Shown piece by piece: positions 39,960 through 46,780 of a stretch of DNA of 55,067 bases. The DNA comes from a virus. How positions within the stretch are numbered: position 1 is the first letter of the stretch; each line of letters opens with the position of its first letter. Where the stretch lies: positions 1-55,067 of IMG/VR virus record IMGVR_UViG_3300046791_000458; one strand, 5' to 3'. The position numbers were made by a program, and so were the translations under genes. Below the pieces are notes generated by a model. It was not told the origin of the DNA. It worked only from the letters and a program-made list of their open reading frames with translations, and did not search any database.

Positions 39960-41851
39960 TCCAGAAAATCCAATTTCGCCCGGGTATCGTCAGAGAGCTG
40001 ACCCAGTACGCCAATAGCGGCGGCTGGTTCGACTGCGACAAGATCCGCTTCCGCCAGGGCTATCCTGAAAAGATTGGTGGCTGGCAGGCAGTGTCGCGTG
40101 AGCAGTTCCAGGGGACGTGCCGCTGCCTGCACCAGTGGAGTAGCGTCGAGTTTGACCGCTACATTTCCATGGGCACGAGCGAGAAGCTCTATATCCTCTG
40201 GGGCAACAGCTACTACGACATTACACCTATTCGCAAGATCTTCAACCCGCTGCCGGCGAACCCGATCTGCACTTACACGGCGCCGGATATCCTGAAGGTC
40301 CATGTGCCCCTGCACGGCATGACCAGTCCGGGCGACTTTGTCCTGATCAGTGGTGTAACTACCGCGGTGGACACCTTCCAGCCCGCGGCGCTCAACGCCG
40401 AATTCAAGGTGGTCGGCATCCTCGATATCGACTACTTCACCATCCGGGCCGTGGGTACGATGACGGCGACGGGCCTCTGCGGCGGCGGCAGCACGGTGAG
40501 CGCCTCCTTCCAGGTGCCGGTGGGCCTGGATAACGCGCTGGTCGGCACCGGCTGGGGCATCCCGCCCTGGGGCGGTTCCAACAACCTCCTGGCCCCGGCC
40601 CAGTGGACCGGTTGGGGCATCGGCTTCGATCCGCGCCTGCTCAATCCCGTGGGCTTCGACGTCAATCAAATCAGATTGTGGGACATGGATAATTTCGGCG
40701 AGGACCTGGTCGCCAACATCCGCCACGGCCCGATCTATTACTGGCACCAGGAGCAGGGCGTCGGTAAGCCGGCGCTGCCCTTGAACCAGGCCGTAACCAT
40801 CAACGGTGTGCCCTTCACGCCCCACCAGGTGCCCAACTTCGCGGCCCAGATCCTGGTGTCGCCCAATGACCGTCACCTGATCGCCCTGGGTTGCGACGAG
40901 GTCGGCGCCATCGAGCCGGACCCGCTCCTGGTGCGCTGGAGCCACGAGGAGGACGCCTACGAGTGGGAACCGCGGCGCGATACCTCCGCCGGCGGCCAGC
41001 GGCTCTCGCTGGGCTCCTACATCATCAGCGGCCTACGCACCCGCCAGGAGATTCTGATCTGGACCGATCTGGGCCTATGGAGCATGCGCTACATCGGCAC
41101 GCCCTACGTCTTCGGCTTCGATGTGATCGCCGAGGGCCTGAGTATCATCGGCCCCAACGCCAGCGTCAACGCCGGCAACATGCTTTTCTGGATGGACAGG
41201 GGAATTTTTTATGCCTACACCGGCCAGGTGCAGGAGCTGCCCTGCACGGTGAAGGACTACATTTTCAGCGACCTGAATTACACCCAGGAGTACAAGATCG
41301 TCACCGGGCACAACCATGCCTTCAGCGAGGTTATCTGGTTCTACCCGAGTGCGGCCTCCGACGAGATCGACAAGTATGTCATCTACAATTACGTGGATCA
41401 GTCCTGGTCCATCGGCAGGATGGAGCGCACCGCTTGGCTGGACATGGGGCGCAGCACCTACCCCATTGCTGCCTCCAAGCACTTTCACGTACTGTATTAC
41501 CACGAGCTGGGGACAGACGCTGATGGCTCTGTACTACCTGCCTACATCGAGTCCAGCGACATTGACCAGGAGGGCGGGGACCACTTCCTCTTCCTCTCGC
41601 GGTTAATTCCCGACGTGCAGTTCCGCGGCACGAGCAGCACGCAGACCGTGGGCATCAGCGTCTTGACGCGCAACGCGGCCCTGGGCCTCAAGGACGTGCG
41701 CGCGCGCATTACAGTGACGCCGTCGAGCGAGCAGGCCCATATCCGGGTGCGCAGCCGGCAGATCTCGTTCCGCGTCGAGAGCAACCACCTGGGCGTCGGC
41801 TGGCGCCTGGGAACCCTGCGGGGCGACCTGCAGGTGGATGGAGAGAGGTAA
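39956..41851 (+). CDS. P22 gp10-like tail/head-completion protein
   Basis: The 631-residue protein begins QKIQFRPGIVRELTQYANSG, CDKIRFRQGYPEKIGGWQAV, LHQWSSVEFDRYISMGTSEK and continues with beta-propeller-like repeats; late landmarks are WSHEEDAYEWEPRRDTSAGG and MDRGIFYAYTG. This follows environmental relatives of phage stabilisation protein P22 gp10, which plugs the portal and forms the tail hub. The ATG at 39956 overlaps the upstream TGA (ATGA) and is preferred to an in-frame upstream codon. Confidence 0.8.
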   Translation: MIQKIQFRPGIVRELTQYANSGGWFDCDKIRFRQGYPEKIGGWQAVSREQFQGTCRCLHQWSSVEFDRYISMGTSEKLYILWGNSYYDITPIRKIFNPLPANPICTYTAPDILKVHVPLHGMTSPGDFVLISGVTTAVDTFQPAALNAEFKVVGILDIDYFTIRAVGTMTATGLCGGGSTVSASFQVPVGLDNALVGTGWGIPPWGGSNNLLAPAQWTGWGIGFDPRLLNPVGFDVNQIRLWDMDNFGEDLVANIRHGPIYYWHQEQGVGKPALPLNQAVTINGVPFTPHQVPNFAAQILVSPNDRHLIALGCDEVGAIEPDPLLVRWSHEEDAYEWEPRRDTSAGGQRLSLGSYIISGLRTRQEILIWTDLGLWSMRYIGTPYVFGFDVIAEGLSIIGPNASVNAGNMLFWMDRGIFYAYTGQVQELPCTVKDYIFSDLNYTQEYKIVTGHNHAFSEVIWFYPSAASDEIDKYVIYNYVDQSWSIGRMERTAWLDMGRSTYPIAASKHFHVLYYHELGTDADGSVLPAYIESSDIDQEGGDHFLFLSRLIPDVQFRGTSSTQTVGISVLTRNAALGLKDVRARITVTPSSEQAHIRVRSRQISFRVESNHLGVGWRLGTLRGDLQVDGER

Positions 41852-41855
41852 CCAT

Positions 41856-42038
41856 ATGACGCTTGCATTCTGGTACTGGCTTCTGATGGTGATTTGGCTG
41901 TTGTTCGGCTTCTGGAGATACTACGATCCGGCACAACCGTTCTACCGTAACTGGGGCGGCCACTTTCTCGGCTTCCTGCTATTCCTGGTCATCGGCCTGA
42001 AACTGTTCGGAGATCCGGGCGGGGCCTTGATTAAGTAG
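41856..42038 (+). CDS. small two-span membrane protein
   Basis: The 60-residue product has hydrophobic helices at about 2-21 (FWYWLLMVIWLLFGFW) and 35-53 (GGHFLGFLLFLVIGLKLFG), separated by a short charged/aromatic loop. Similar small proteins follow gp10-like genes in other podoviruses. A holin role is possible but not shown; the pairing with an endolysin gene is absent here. Preceded by GAGAGG. Confidence 0.65.
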   Translation: MTLAFWYWLLMVIWLLFGFWRYYDPAQPFYRNWGGHFLGFLLFLVIGLKLFGDPGGALIK

Positions 42039-42042
42039 ATCT

Positions 42043-42327
42043 ATGGCACGCCAGGTCCGACAAACACTGCCCGATGCACCGCCCGAGTACGACCAGGCCT
42101 ATATCGCCGCCCTGGCGCGCAGCCTGAATAGCTACATGAACCAGGCCCAGGCCCTGGGCGAGGTGGTCGCGGCGCGCTTTATCATGACTGACCCGGTCCA
42201 TGTTCCCGGCGACATTCCCCACATCAAGGGCCAGCCGACCACCGCGGGCCTGCCGGTGGGCACGCTGTATTTGACGACGGTCAGTGGCGTTCCGGTGCTT
42301 ACCGTGGTGATGAAGGGAGACGCATGA
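42043..42327 (+). CDS. conserved virion-region hypothetical protein
   Basis: The 94-residue product: DAPPEYDQAYIAALARSLNSY, MNQAQALGEVVAARFIMTD and a beta-rich end. It lies between virion genes and is probably structural. No family with known function. Confidence 0.6.
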   Translation: MARQVRQTLPDAPPEYDQAYIAALARSLNSYMNQAQALGEVVAARFIMTDPVHVPGDIPHIKGQPTTAGLPVGTLYLTTVSGVPVLTVVMKGDA

Positions 42328-42328
42328 C

Positions 42329-43096
42329 ATGATGAATCCGATCCGTAACATCGAAAAGCACCTTGGCCCGGGCGGCCCGGAGAAGTCTTTGGCGATCCGC
42401 ATTCCCAAGGCGCCCGATCCCCTGCGGCGTAAGCCTCACAACTATCCCATGAAGCGTGCGAACCCGGTGCCGGGGATGCGTCTGTCCATTCCCAAGATGC
42501 AGGAGGGCGGCGACTACGAGGAGCCGGACTCGATGGACGAGCCCACGCCAGCGGCCATGGACCTGGCCGAGCCGGACGACCAGCTATCCCCGCGCGACCA
42601 GGACATGAAGCAGATTGTGGTCGAGGCTATGGCGGCCCTGCGCGGCCAGCATCCCGATCCCGAGAAGGCCATCCAGCGGTTCGTCGAGGCCTTTGGCGAA
42701 AAGGACCTGGAGGAGCTGAAGCAGATGGTGTCCCAGGAGCCCGACCAGGATGACATGGGCGGCCCCCAGGATAGCGACGAGGATGACCTGGGCGGCGGTG
42801 GGCCGCCGCCGGGCATGCAGGTCGGCGGCCTGCTCCACGGCCCTGGCTCCGGCCAGGATGACAAGATCGAGGCGGCCACGCCCACCGGTCGCAAGGTGCT
42901 GTTGAGCGACGGCGAGTATGTGATCGATGCGCCCACGGTGGCGGTGATCGGCGACGGCTCGACCAACGCCGGCGCGCGCCGTCTGGACAAATTCCGCCAG
43001 GAAGTGCGGCGCCAGGCCTACGGCCACGAGCAGCAGGCCAAGCCGATGAGCAGGGGCGGGCGGGCGATGTTAGAGGCGCTGAACGACAGTGAATGA
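42329..43096 (+). CDS. virion-region protein with LSDGEYVI module
   Basis: The 255-residue protein has an acidic central region (DQLSPRDQDMKQIVVEAMAA, EKDLEELKQMVSQEPDQDDM), and at about 190-225 LLSDGEYVIDAPTVAVIGD, then STNAGARRLDKFRQ. This last motif occurs in many phage virion and tail-assembly proteins. Its biochemical role is unknown. The N-terminus is basic and Pro-rich. Confidence 0.65.
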   Translation: MMNPIRNIEKHLGPGGPEKSLAIRIPKAPDPLRRKPHNYPMKRANPVPGMRLSIPKMQEGGDYEEPDSMDEPTPAAMDLAEPDDQLSPRDQDMKQIVVEAMAALRGQHPDPEKAIQRFVEAFGEKDLEELKQMVSQEPDQDDMGGPQDSDEDDLGGGGPPPGMQVGGLLHGPGSGQDDKIEAATPTGRKVLLSDGEYVIDAPTVAVIGDGSTNAGARRLDKFRQEVRRQAYGHEQQAKPMSRGGRAMLEALNDSE

Positions 43097-43280
43097 CCTG
43101 GACTATCTGTTGGCCAAGGAAATAGAGGGGAGGTTACAAACCGTGTTGGATGGACTATCAAAGGGCGCCCCCACCGATTATGCCGAGTACTGTAAGCTGG
43201 TAGGCGAAATCCGCGGGCTGCGTTACGGCCTGGCGGCTTTAACCAACATCCGGCAACAGATCGGAGCGGAGGACGTATGA
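43089..43280 (+). CDS. small helical phage protein
   Basis: The 63-residue product (LLAKEIEGRLQTVLDGLSKG, then YAEYCKLVGEIRGLRYGLAA) is helical. Similar short proteins precede co-chaperonin and scaffold genes in related phages. It uses a GTG start in the end of the upstream gene and overlaps the next start by 4 bp. Confidence 0.6.
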   Translation: MNDLDYLLAKEIEGRLQTVLDGLSKGAPTDYAEYCKLVGEIRGLRYGLAALTNIRQQIGAEDV

Positions 43281-43642
43281 GCCCGGTGGGCGAAGTTAAC
43301 CTGGCCGGCGTGTTGGCCGTGGTGCGGCCCACCGGCTATCGCATTCTGGTGCGCATTCCGCACCTCGACGCCAAAATGTCGAGCGGCCTCTATCGGCCCG
43401 ACACCTCGCGTTCGCAGGAGCAGACCGCGTCCTGCCTGGGTGAAGTCCTGGCCCTGGGCGAGACGGCTTACAAAGATCCCGAGAAATTCCCCGGCGAGGC
43501 CTGGTGCCAGCCGGGCGACGTGATTATGATGCGCCAGTATTCCGGCACGCGGTTCAAGGTGGACGGCGAGGAGTACCGGCTAATCAATGACGACACCGTG
43601 GAGGCGGTGGTGAGCGATCCCCAGCGGGTCGAGCGGGTATAG
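43277..43642 (+). CDS. GroES-like co-chaperonin (phage Cpn10)
   Basis: The 121-residue protein follows the GroES fold over residues 15-112: TGYRILVRIPHLDAKMSSGL, then the mobile loop YRPDTSRSQEQTAS, LGEVLALGETAYKD, PGDVIMMRQYSGTRFKVDGE and YRLINDDTVEAVV. This corresponds to the GroES order of 'PLHDRVIVKR', mobile loop, 'GxVxAVG', 'GDxVxF' and 'DDIxAxV'. It would cap host GroEL for folding of the capsid, the T4 gp31 role. The N-terminal extension of about 14 residues is unusual. No GroEL gene is present. Confidence 0.85.
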   Translation: MSPVGEVNLAGVLAVVRPTGYRILVRIPHLDAKMSSGLYRPDTSRSQEQTASCLGEVLALGETAYKDPEKFPGEAWCQPGDVIMMRQYSGTRFKVDGEEYRLINDDTVEAVVSDPQRVERV

Positions 43643-43645
43643 CTT

Positions 43646-44584
43646 ATGGCAGAAGACCAAATCGAAGAGCAGGAACCGGAAGTCCAGGTGGAAGTGATTT
43701 CCGAGCCGGAAGAAGACAAGCCGCGCCTCAAGGGCGGCGATACCCGATCCTTGGACGTACGCGACGAGGAGATCGGCAAATACGGTAAAGAGGTCCAGGA
43801 CCGCATCAAGAAGCTGCGCTTCGCCTTCCACGAGGAGCGGCGCCAGCGCGAGCAGAAGGAACGCGATCTGACCACCGCGAGCGACGCCGCGCAGCGCCTC
43901 TACCGCGAGAACGTGGAGCTGAAGAAGAACGTGGCCCGCACCGAGCAGGCCGTGGTCCACCAGGCCGTGCAGCGCGTGGACGCCGAGATCGAGCGCGCCC
44001 GGCAGATGAACCGCCAGGCCCTGGAGGCCGGGCAGGCCGGCGACATTGTGGACGCCGGCGAGAAGCTGGCCCGGGCCGTGGCCGAGAAGGAGCGTCTCAG
44101 CCTGCTGCAGTCCAGCCCTCGCGAGGAGTACGACGACGACCCGCCGCCGCAGCAGCAGCAGGCCAGGCCGCAGCCGGACGCGCGCACGCAGCAGTGGTTC
44201 GCCAAGAATCCCTGGTGGGACAAGCCGGGCGAGGAGGAGCGCACCGGCTTCGCCAAGGGCGTGCATGAGCACCTGGCGCGCCGCGGCATCACCGCCAATA
44301 GCCATCCCGACCTCTACTGGAAAACCATCGACGAGCGCCTGGCCGAGCATTTCCCTGCAAACGGCAACGGAAACGGTCATAATGACCGTGAAGATCAGGA
44401 TCGAGAAGAAACCAGATCCCGTCCGCTGGCAGTGGCGGGCGGCACTCGTAGCGTAGCCGGCGCTACGAACGCTGGCCGCACCCGCGTCATCCGGCTGAGT
44501 GAGTCGCAGGTGCGGCTGGCGCGCAAGATCGGGATTACGCCCGAGCAGTATGCGGCGCAGCTGGCAATGGAGCAGGGAGCTTAG
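43646..44584 (+). CDS. capsid assembly scaffolding protein
   Basis: The 312-residue protein is acidic at the start, then a long coiled coil (about 45-155: VQDRIKKLRFAFHEERRQRE, DAAQRLYRENVELKKNVART, DAEIERARQMNRQALEAGQA). It has a QQQQ/Pro linker and a basic, Gly-rich C-terminal tail with RLSESQVRLARKIGITPEQY. This is the standard build of podovirus scaffolding proteins. It lies upstream of the capsid gene, as expected. Confidence 0.85.
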   Translation: MAEDQIEEQEPEVQVEVISEPEEDKPRLKGGDTRSLDVRDEEIGKYGKEVQDRIKKLRFAFHEERRQREQKERDLTTASDAAQRLYRENVELKKNVARTEQAVVHQAVQRVDAEIERARQMNRQALEAGQAGDIVDAGEKLARAVAEKERLSLLQSSPREEYDDDPPPQQQQARPQPDARTQQWFAKNPWWDKPGEEERTGFAKGVHEHLARRGITANSHPDLYWKTIDERLAEHFPANGNGNGHNDREDQDREETRSRPLAVAGGTRSVAGATNAGRTRVIRLSESQVRLARKIGITPEQYAAQLAMEQGA

Positions 44585-44586
44585 TT

Positions 44587-45081
44587 ATGGCTGACCGAAC
44601 GCCGAGAGAATCCGAAACCAGGGCCGCGGAAACGCGCCCCATGGCCTGGCAGCCCTCTAACTCTCTGCCCGATCCCGCGCCCAGGCCCGGCAAGAAATTC
44701 CGTTGGATTCGCACCGCCGCCGGCGGTCAGTCCGATGCAACCAATGTGTCCCGTCGTCTCAGGGAAGGATGGGTTCCGGTGAAGGCCGCGGAACATCCCG
44801 AACTGCAAATCCTATCCGACAAGGACAGTCGATTCCCCGATAGCATCGAGGTCGGCGGTCTGTTGTTGTGCAGCATCTCCGATGAGGCCGTGAAGGCCCG
44901 CAATGACTATTACCGTGGGCAGACCACGCAGCAGATGAAGGCCGTCGATTCGCAGCTGATGGCCGAACAAGATCCCAGGCTGCGCACCATTTTCAGGAAC
45001 GTGGAATCGCGGACCCGCTTTGGTCCCGACGCTAGACGCGATTCGGGAGCAAGCGCGCAACTGCCGACCAACGCGAAGTAA
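44587..45081 (+). CDS. virion-region hypothetical protein
   Basis: In the 164-residue basic protein, the middle (FRWIRTAAGGQSDATNVSRR, LREGWVPVKAAEHPELQIL) recurs next to scaffold or capsid genes in related phages. The rest is helical. Preceded by GGGAG. A structural or head-assembly role is inferred by position. Confidence 0.6.
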   Translation: MADRTPRESETRAAETRPMAWQPSNSLPDPAPRPGKKFRWIRTAAGGQSDATNVSRRLREGWVPVKAAEHPELQILSDKDSRFPDSIEVGGLLLCSISDEAVKARNDYYRGQTTQQMKAVDSQLMAEQDPRLRTIFRNVESRTRFGPDARRDSGASAQLPTNAK

Positions 45082-45131
45082 CGACTGCACCGGTTTCGCA
45101 TTGGCCCGGCTACAACCCGGCGATCACCACA

Positions 45132-45150
45132 CGCAGGCCTCGCGCCTGCG
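45132..45150. other. GC hairpin between scaffold-region gene and decoration gene
   Basis: CGCAGGC (45132-45138) and GCCTGCG (45144-45150) form a 7-bp stem with a 5-base loop, without a T-run. It may stabilise or mark the start of the capsid-gene messenger. Confidence 0.4.
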
Positions 45151-45187
45151 CGACATTAACGCAGCCAACAAAACGGAGAGATAAGCT

Positions 45188-45778
45188 ATGGCAGCGACTG
45201 CCAGTCCCTACGGGTTGAGGCCGGTGCAGCTGGAGGGAGGCACGCCCTATGCGGGGTCCACCCGCTCCTATCCAGTGACCGTGAACTCAGCCACTGGTTT
45301 TTTCTTCGGCGATCCGGTCGGCCTTGTGGGCGGTTCAGTGGTGCCAGTCACGGCATCTCCGACCGTCGCCTTGACCGCCAGTTCGCCGATTGGCGTGTTC
45401 ATGGGCTGCGAATACCAGGACCCGGTCCGCGGGTTCGTCAACGCCCAGTCGTTCCCCGCCGGCGGCATCACTGCCGGCCTGAAGAACGTCAAATTCAAGA
45501 TCGCCGATAACCCGGATCTGATCTTCAAGGTTCAGTCCTCCGGTACGGTGGCGGCCACGGCCATCGGCTTGAACGCCGCGCTGGTCCCCGGCGCCGGCAA
45601 CGTCGCCACGGGAGACAGTACTTTCGCCGCGGGCGCCGCGGCCACAACCACCGGCATTGCACTGCGCATTGTCGGCTTCCTCGATATGCCTGGCTCCACG
45701 CCGGGCGACGCTTTCACCGATCTGCTGGTGAAGTGGAATGTCGGCGTCCACCGAACGGAGAACCCGCTGGGTCAATAA
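45188..45778 (+). CDS. head decoration-like structural protein
   Basis: The 196-residue beta-rich protein: SPYGLRPVQLEGGTPYAGST, SYPVTVNSATGFFFGDPVGL, then FMGCEYQDPVRGFVNAQSFP and beta-rich C-terminal repeats. Such proteins directly precede capsid genes and act as decoration or stabilising subunits in environmental podoviruses. Start with GGAGA at 45174-45178. Confidence 0.7.
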   Translation: MAATASPYGLRPVQLEGGTPYAGSTRSYPVTVNSATGFFFGDPVGLVGGSVVPVTASPTVALTASSPIGVFMGCEYQDPVRGFVNAQSFPAGGITAGLKNVKFKIADNPDLIFKVQSSGTVAATAIGLNAALVPGAGNVATGDSTFAAGAAATTTGIALRIVGFLDMPGSTPGDAFTDLLVKWNVGVHRTENPLGQ

Positions 45779-45790
45779 GGAGATCAGACA

Positions 45791-46702
45791 ATGGCCATCT
45801 CAAGAGCACAACTACTAAAAGAATTGATGCCTGGTCTGAACGCCTTGTTCGGGCTGGAATACAAGCGGTATCAGGAAGAGCACAAGGAGATTTTCACCAT
45901 CGAGAATTCCGAGCGTAGTTTTGAGGAAGAGGTGAAGATCACCGGCTTCGGGGCCGCCCCCATCAAGCCGGAAGGCGAGGCCATCACGTACGATGAGGCC
46001 CAGGAATCCTACGTCGCGCGCTATACCCACGAGACAATCGCCATGGGCTTTTCCATCACCGAGGAAGCGGTGGAAGACAACCTGTACGATTCGCTCTCGG
46101 CGCGCTACACCAAGGCCCTGGCCCGCTCGATGGCGCACACCAAGCAGACCAAGGGCGCCGCGGTTCTGAACCGCTCCTTCGACCCGTTGTACCCGATGGG
46201 CGATGGCAAGCCACTGTGCGACCTCAACCACCCGCTGGTGGCCGCCGGCACGGTCAACGCCAACACGCCGGCCACGCCCGCGGATCTCAACGAAACGTCG
46301 TTGGAGAACGCGGCGACCACGATCTCGCTGTGGGTGGACGACCGCGGCCTCCTGGTCGCGGGCAAGCCCCGCAAGCTGATCATCCCCGCGGGTCTGGTCT
46401 TCACCGCCACGCGCACGTTGCGCTCGCAGTACCGTCCCGGCACTGCCGACAACGATGTGAACGCACTGTACACCAACGGGACCATCCCCGAGGGGTATTT
46501 TGTGAATCACTACATCACCGATCCCGATGCCTGGTGGCTCATCACCGACATACCCAATGGTCTGAAACACTTCGTCAGAGTCAGCCTGAAGACGGACAAT
46601 GACGGAGATTTTGATACGGGCAATGTAAGGTACAAAGCGAGGGAAAGGTATTCCTTCGGCGCCAGCGATCCTCTCGGTATCTATGGTTCGCCGGGAGCAT
46701 AA
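45791..46702 (+). CDS. major capsid protein
   Basis: The 303-residue protein follows the gpT-like capsid family that I recognise in many phages: ALFGLEYKRYQEEHKEIF, ERSFEEEVKITGFGAAPIKP, YTHETIAMGFSITEEAVEDN, DLNHPLVAAGTVNANTPATP, then TATRTLRSQYRPGTADNDVN, NHYITDPDAWWLITDIPNG and the very conserved VRYKARERYSFGASDP. The HK97-type fold is assumed. Preceded by AAGGAG. Next gene is the portal, after a possible attenuator. Confidence 0.9.
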   Translation: MAISRAQLLKELMPGLNALFGLEYKRYQEEHKEIFTIENSERSFEEEVKITGFGAAPIKPEGEAITYDEAQESYVARYTHETIAMGFSITEEAVEDNLYDSLSARYTKALARSMAHTKQTKGAAVLNRSFDPLYPMGDGKPLCDLNHPLVAAGTVNANTPATPADLNETSLENAATTISLWVDDRGLLVAGKPRKLIIPAGLVFTATRTLRSQYRPGTADNDVNALYTNGTIPEGYFVNHYITDPDAWWLITDIPNGLKHFVRVSLKTDNDGDFDTGNVRYKARERYSFGASDPLGIYGSPGA

Positions 46703-46711
46703 GTGGTAGGG

Positions 46712-46761
46712 GCCGGGCGTTCCGACTTACTCTGGGGGAGCTTGGAGGACGTCCGGCTTTT
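46712..46761 (+). terminator. possible attenuator between capsid and portal genes
   Basis: GCCGGGCG (46712-46719) pairs with CGTCCGGC (46750-46757, one G-U pair) across a 30-base loop and is followed by TTTTG. A partial stop here would give more capsid than portal message. The loop is long and the T-run short. Confidence 0.4.
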
Positions 46762-46780
46762 GCCTTGGTGGGAGTAACTG

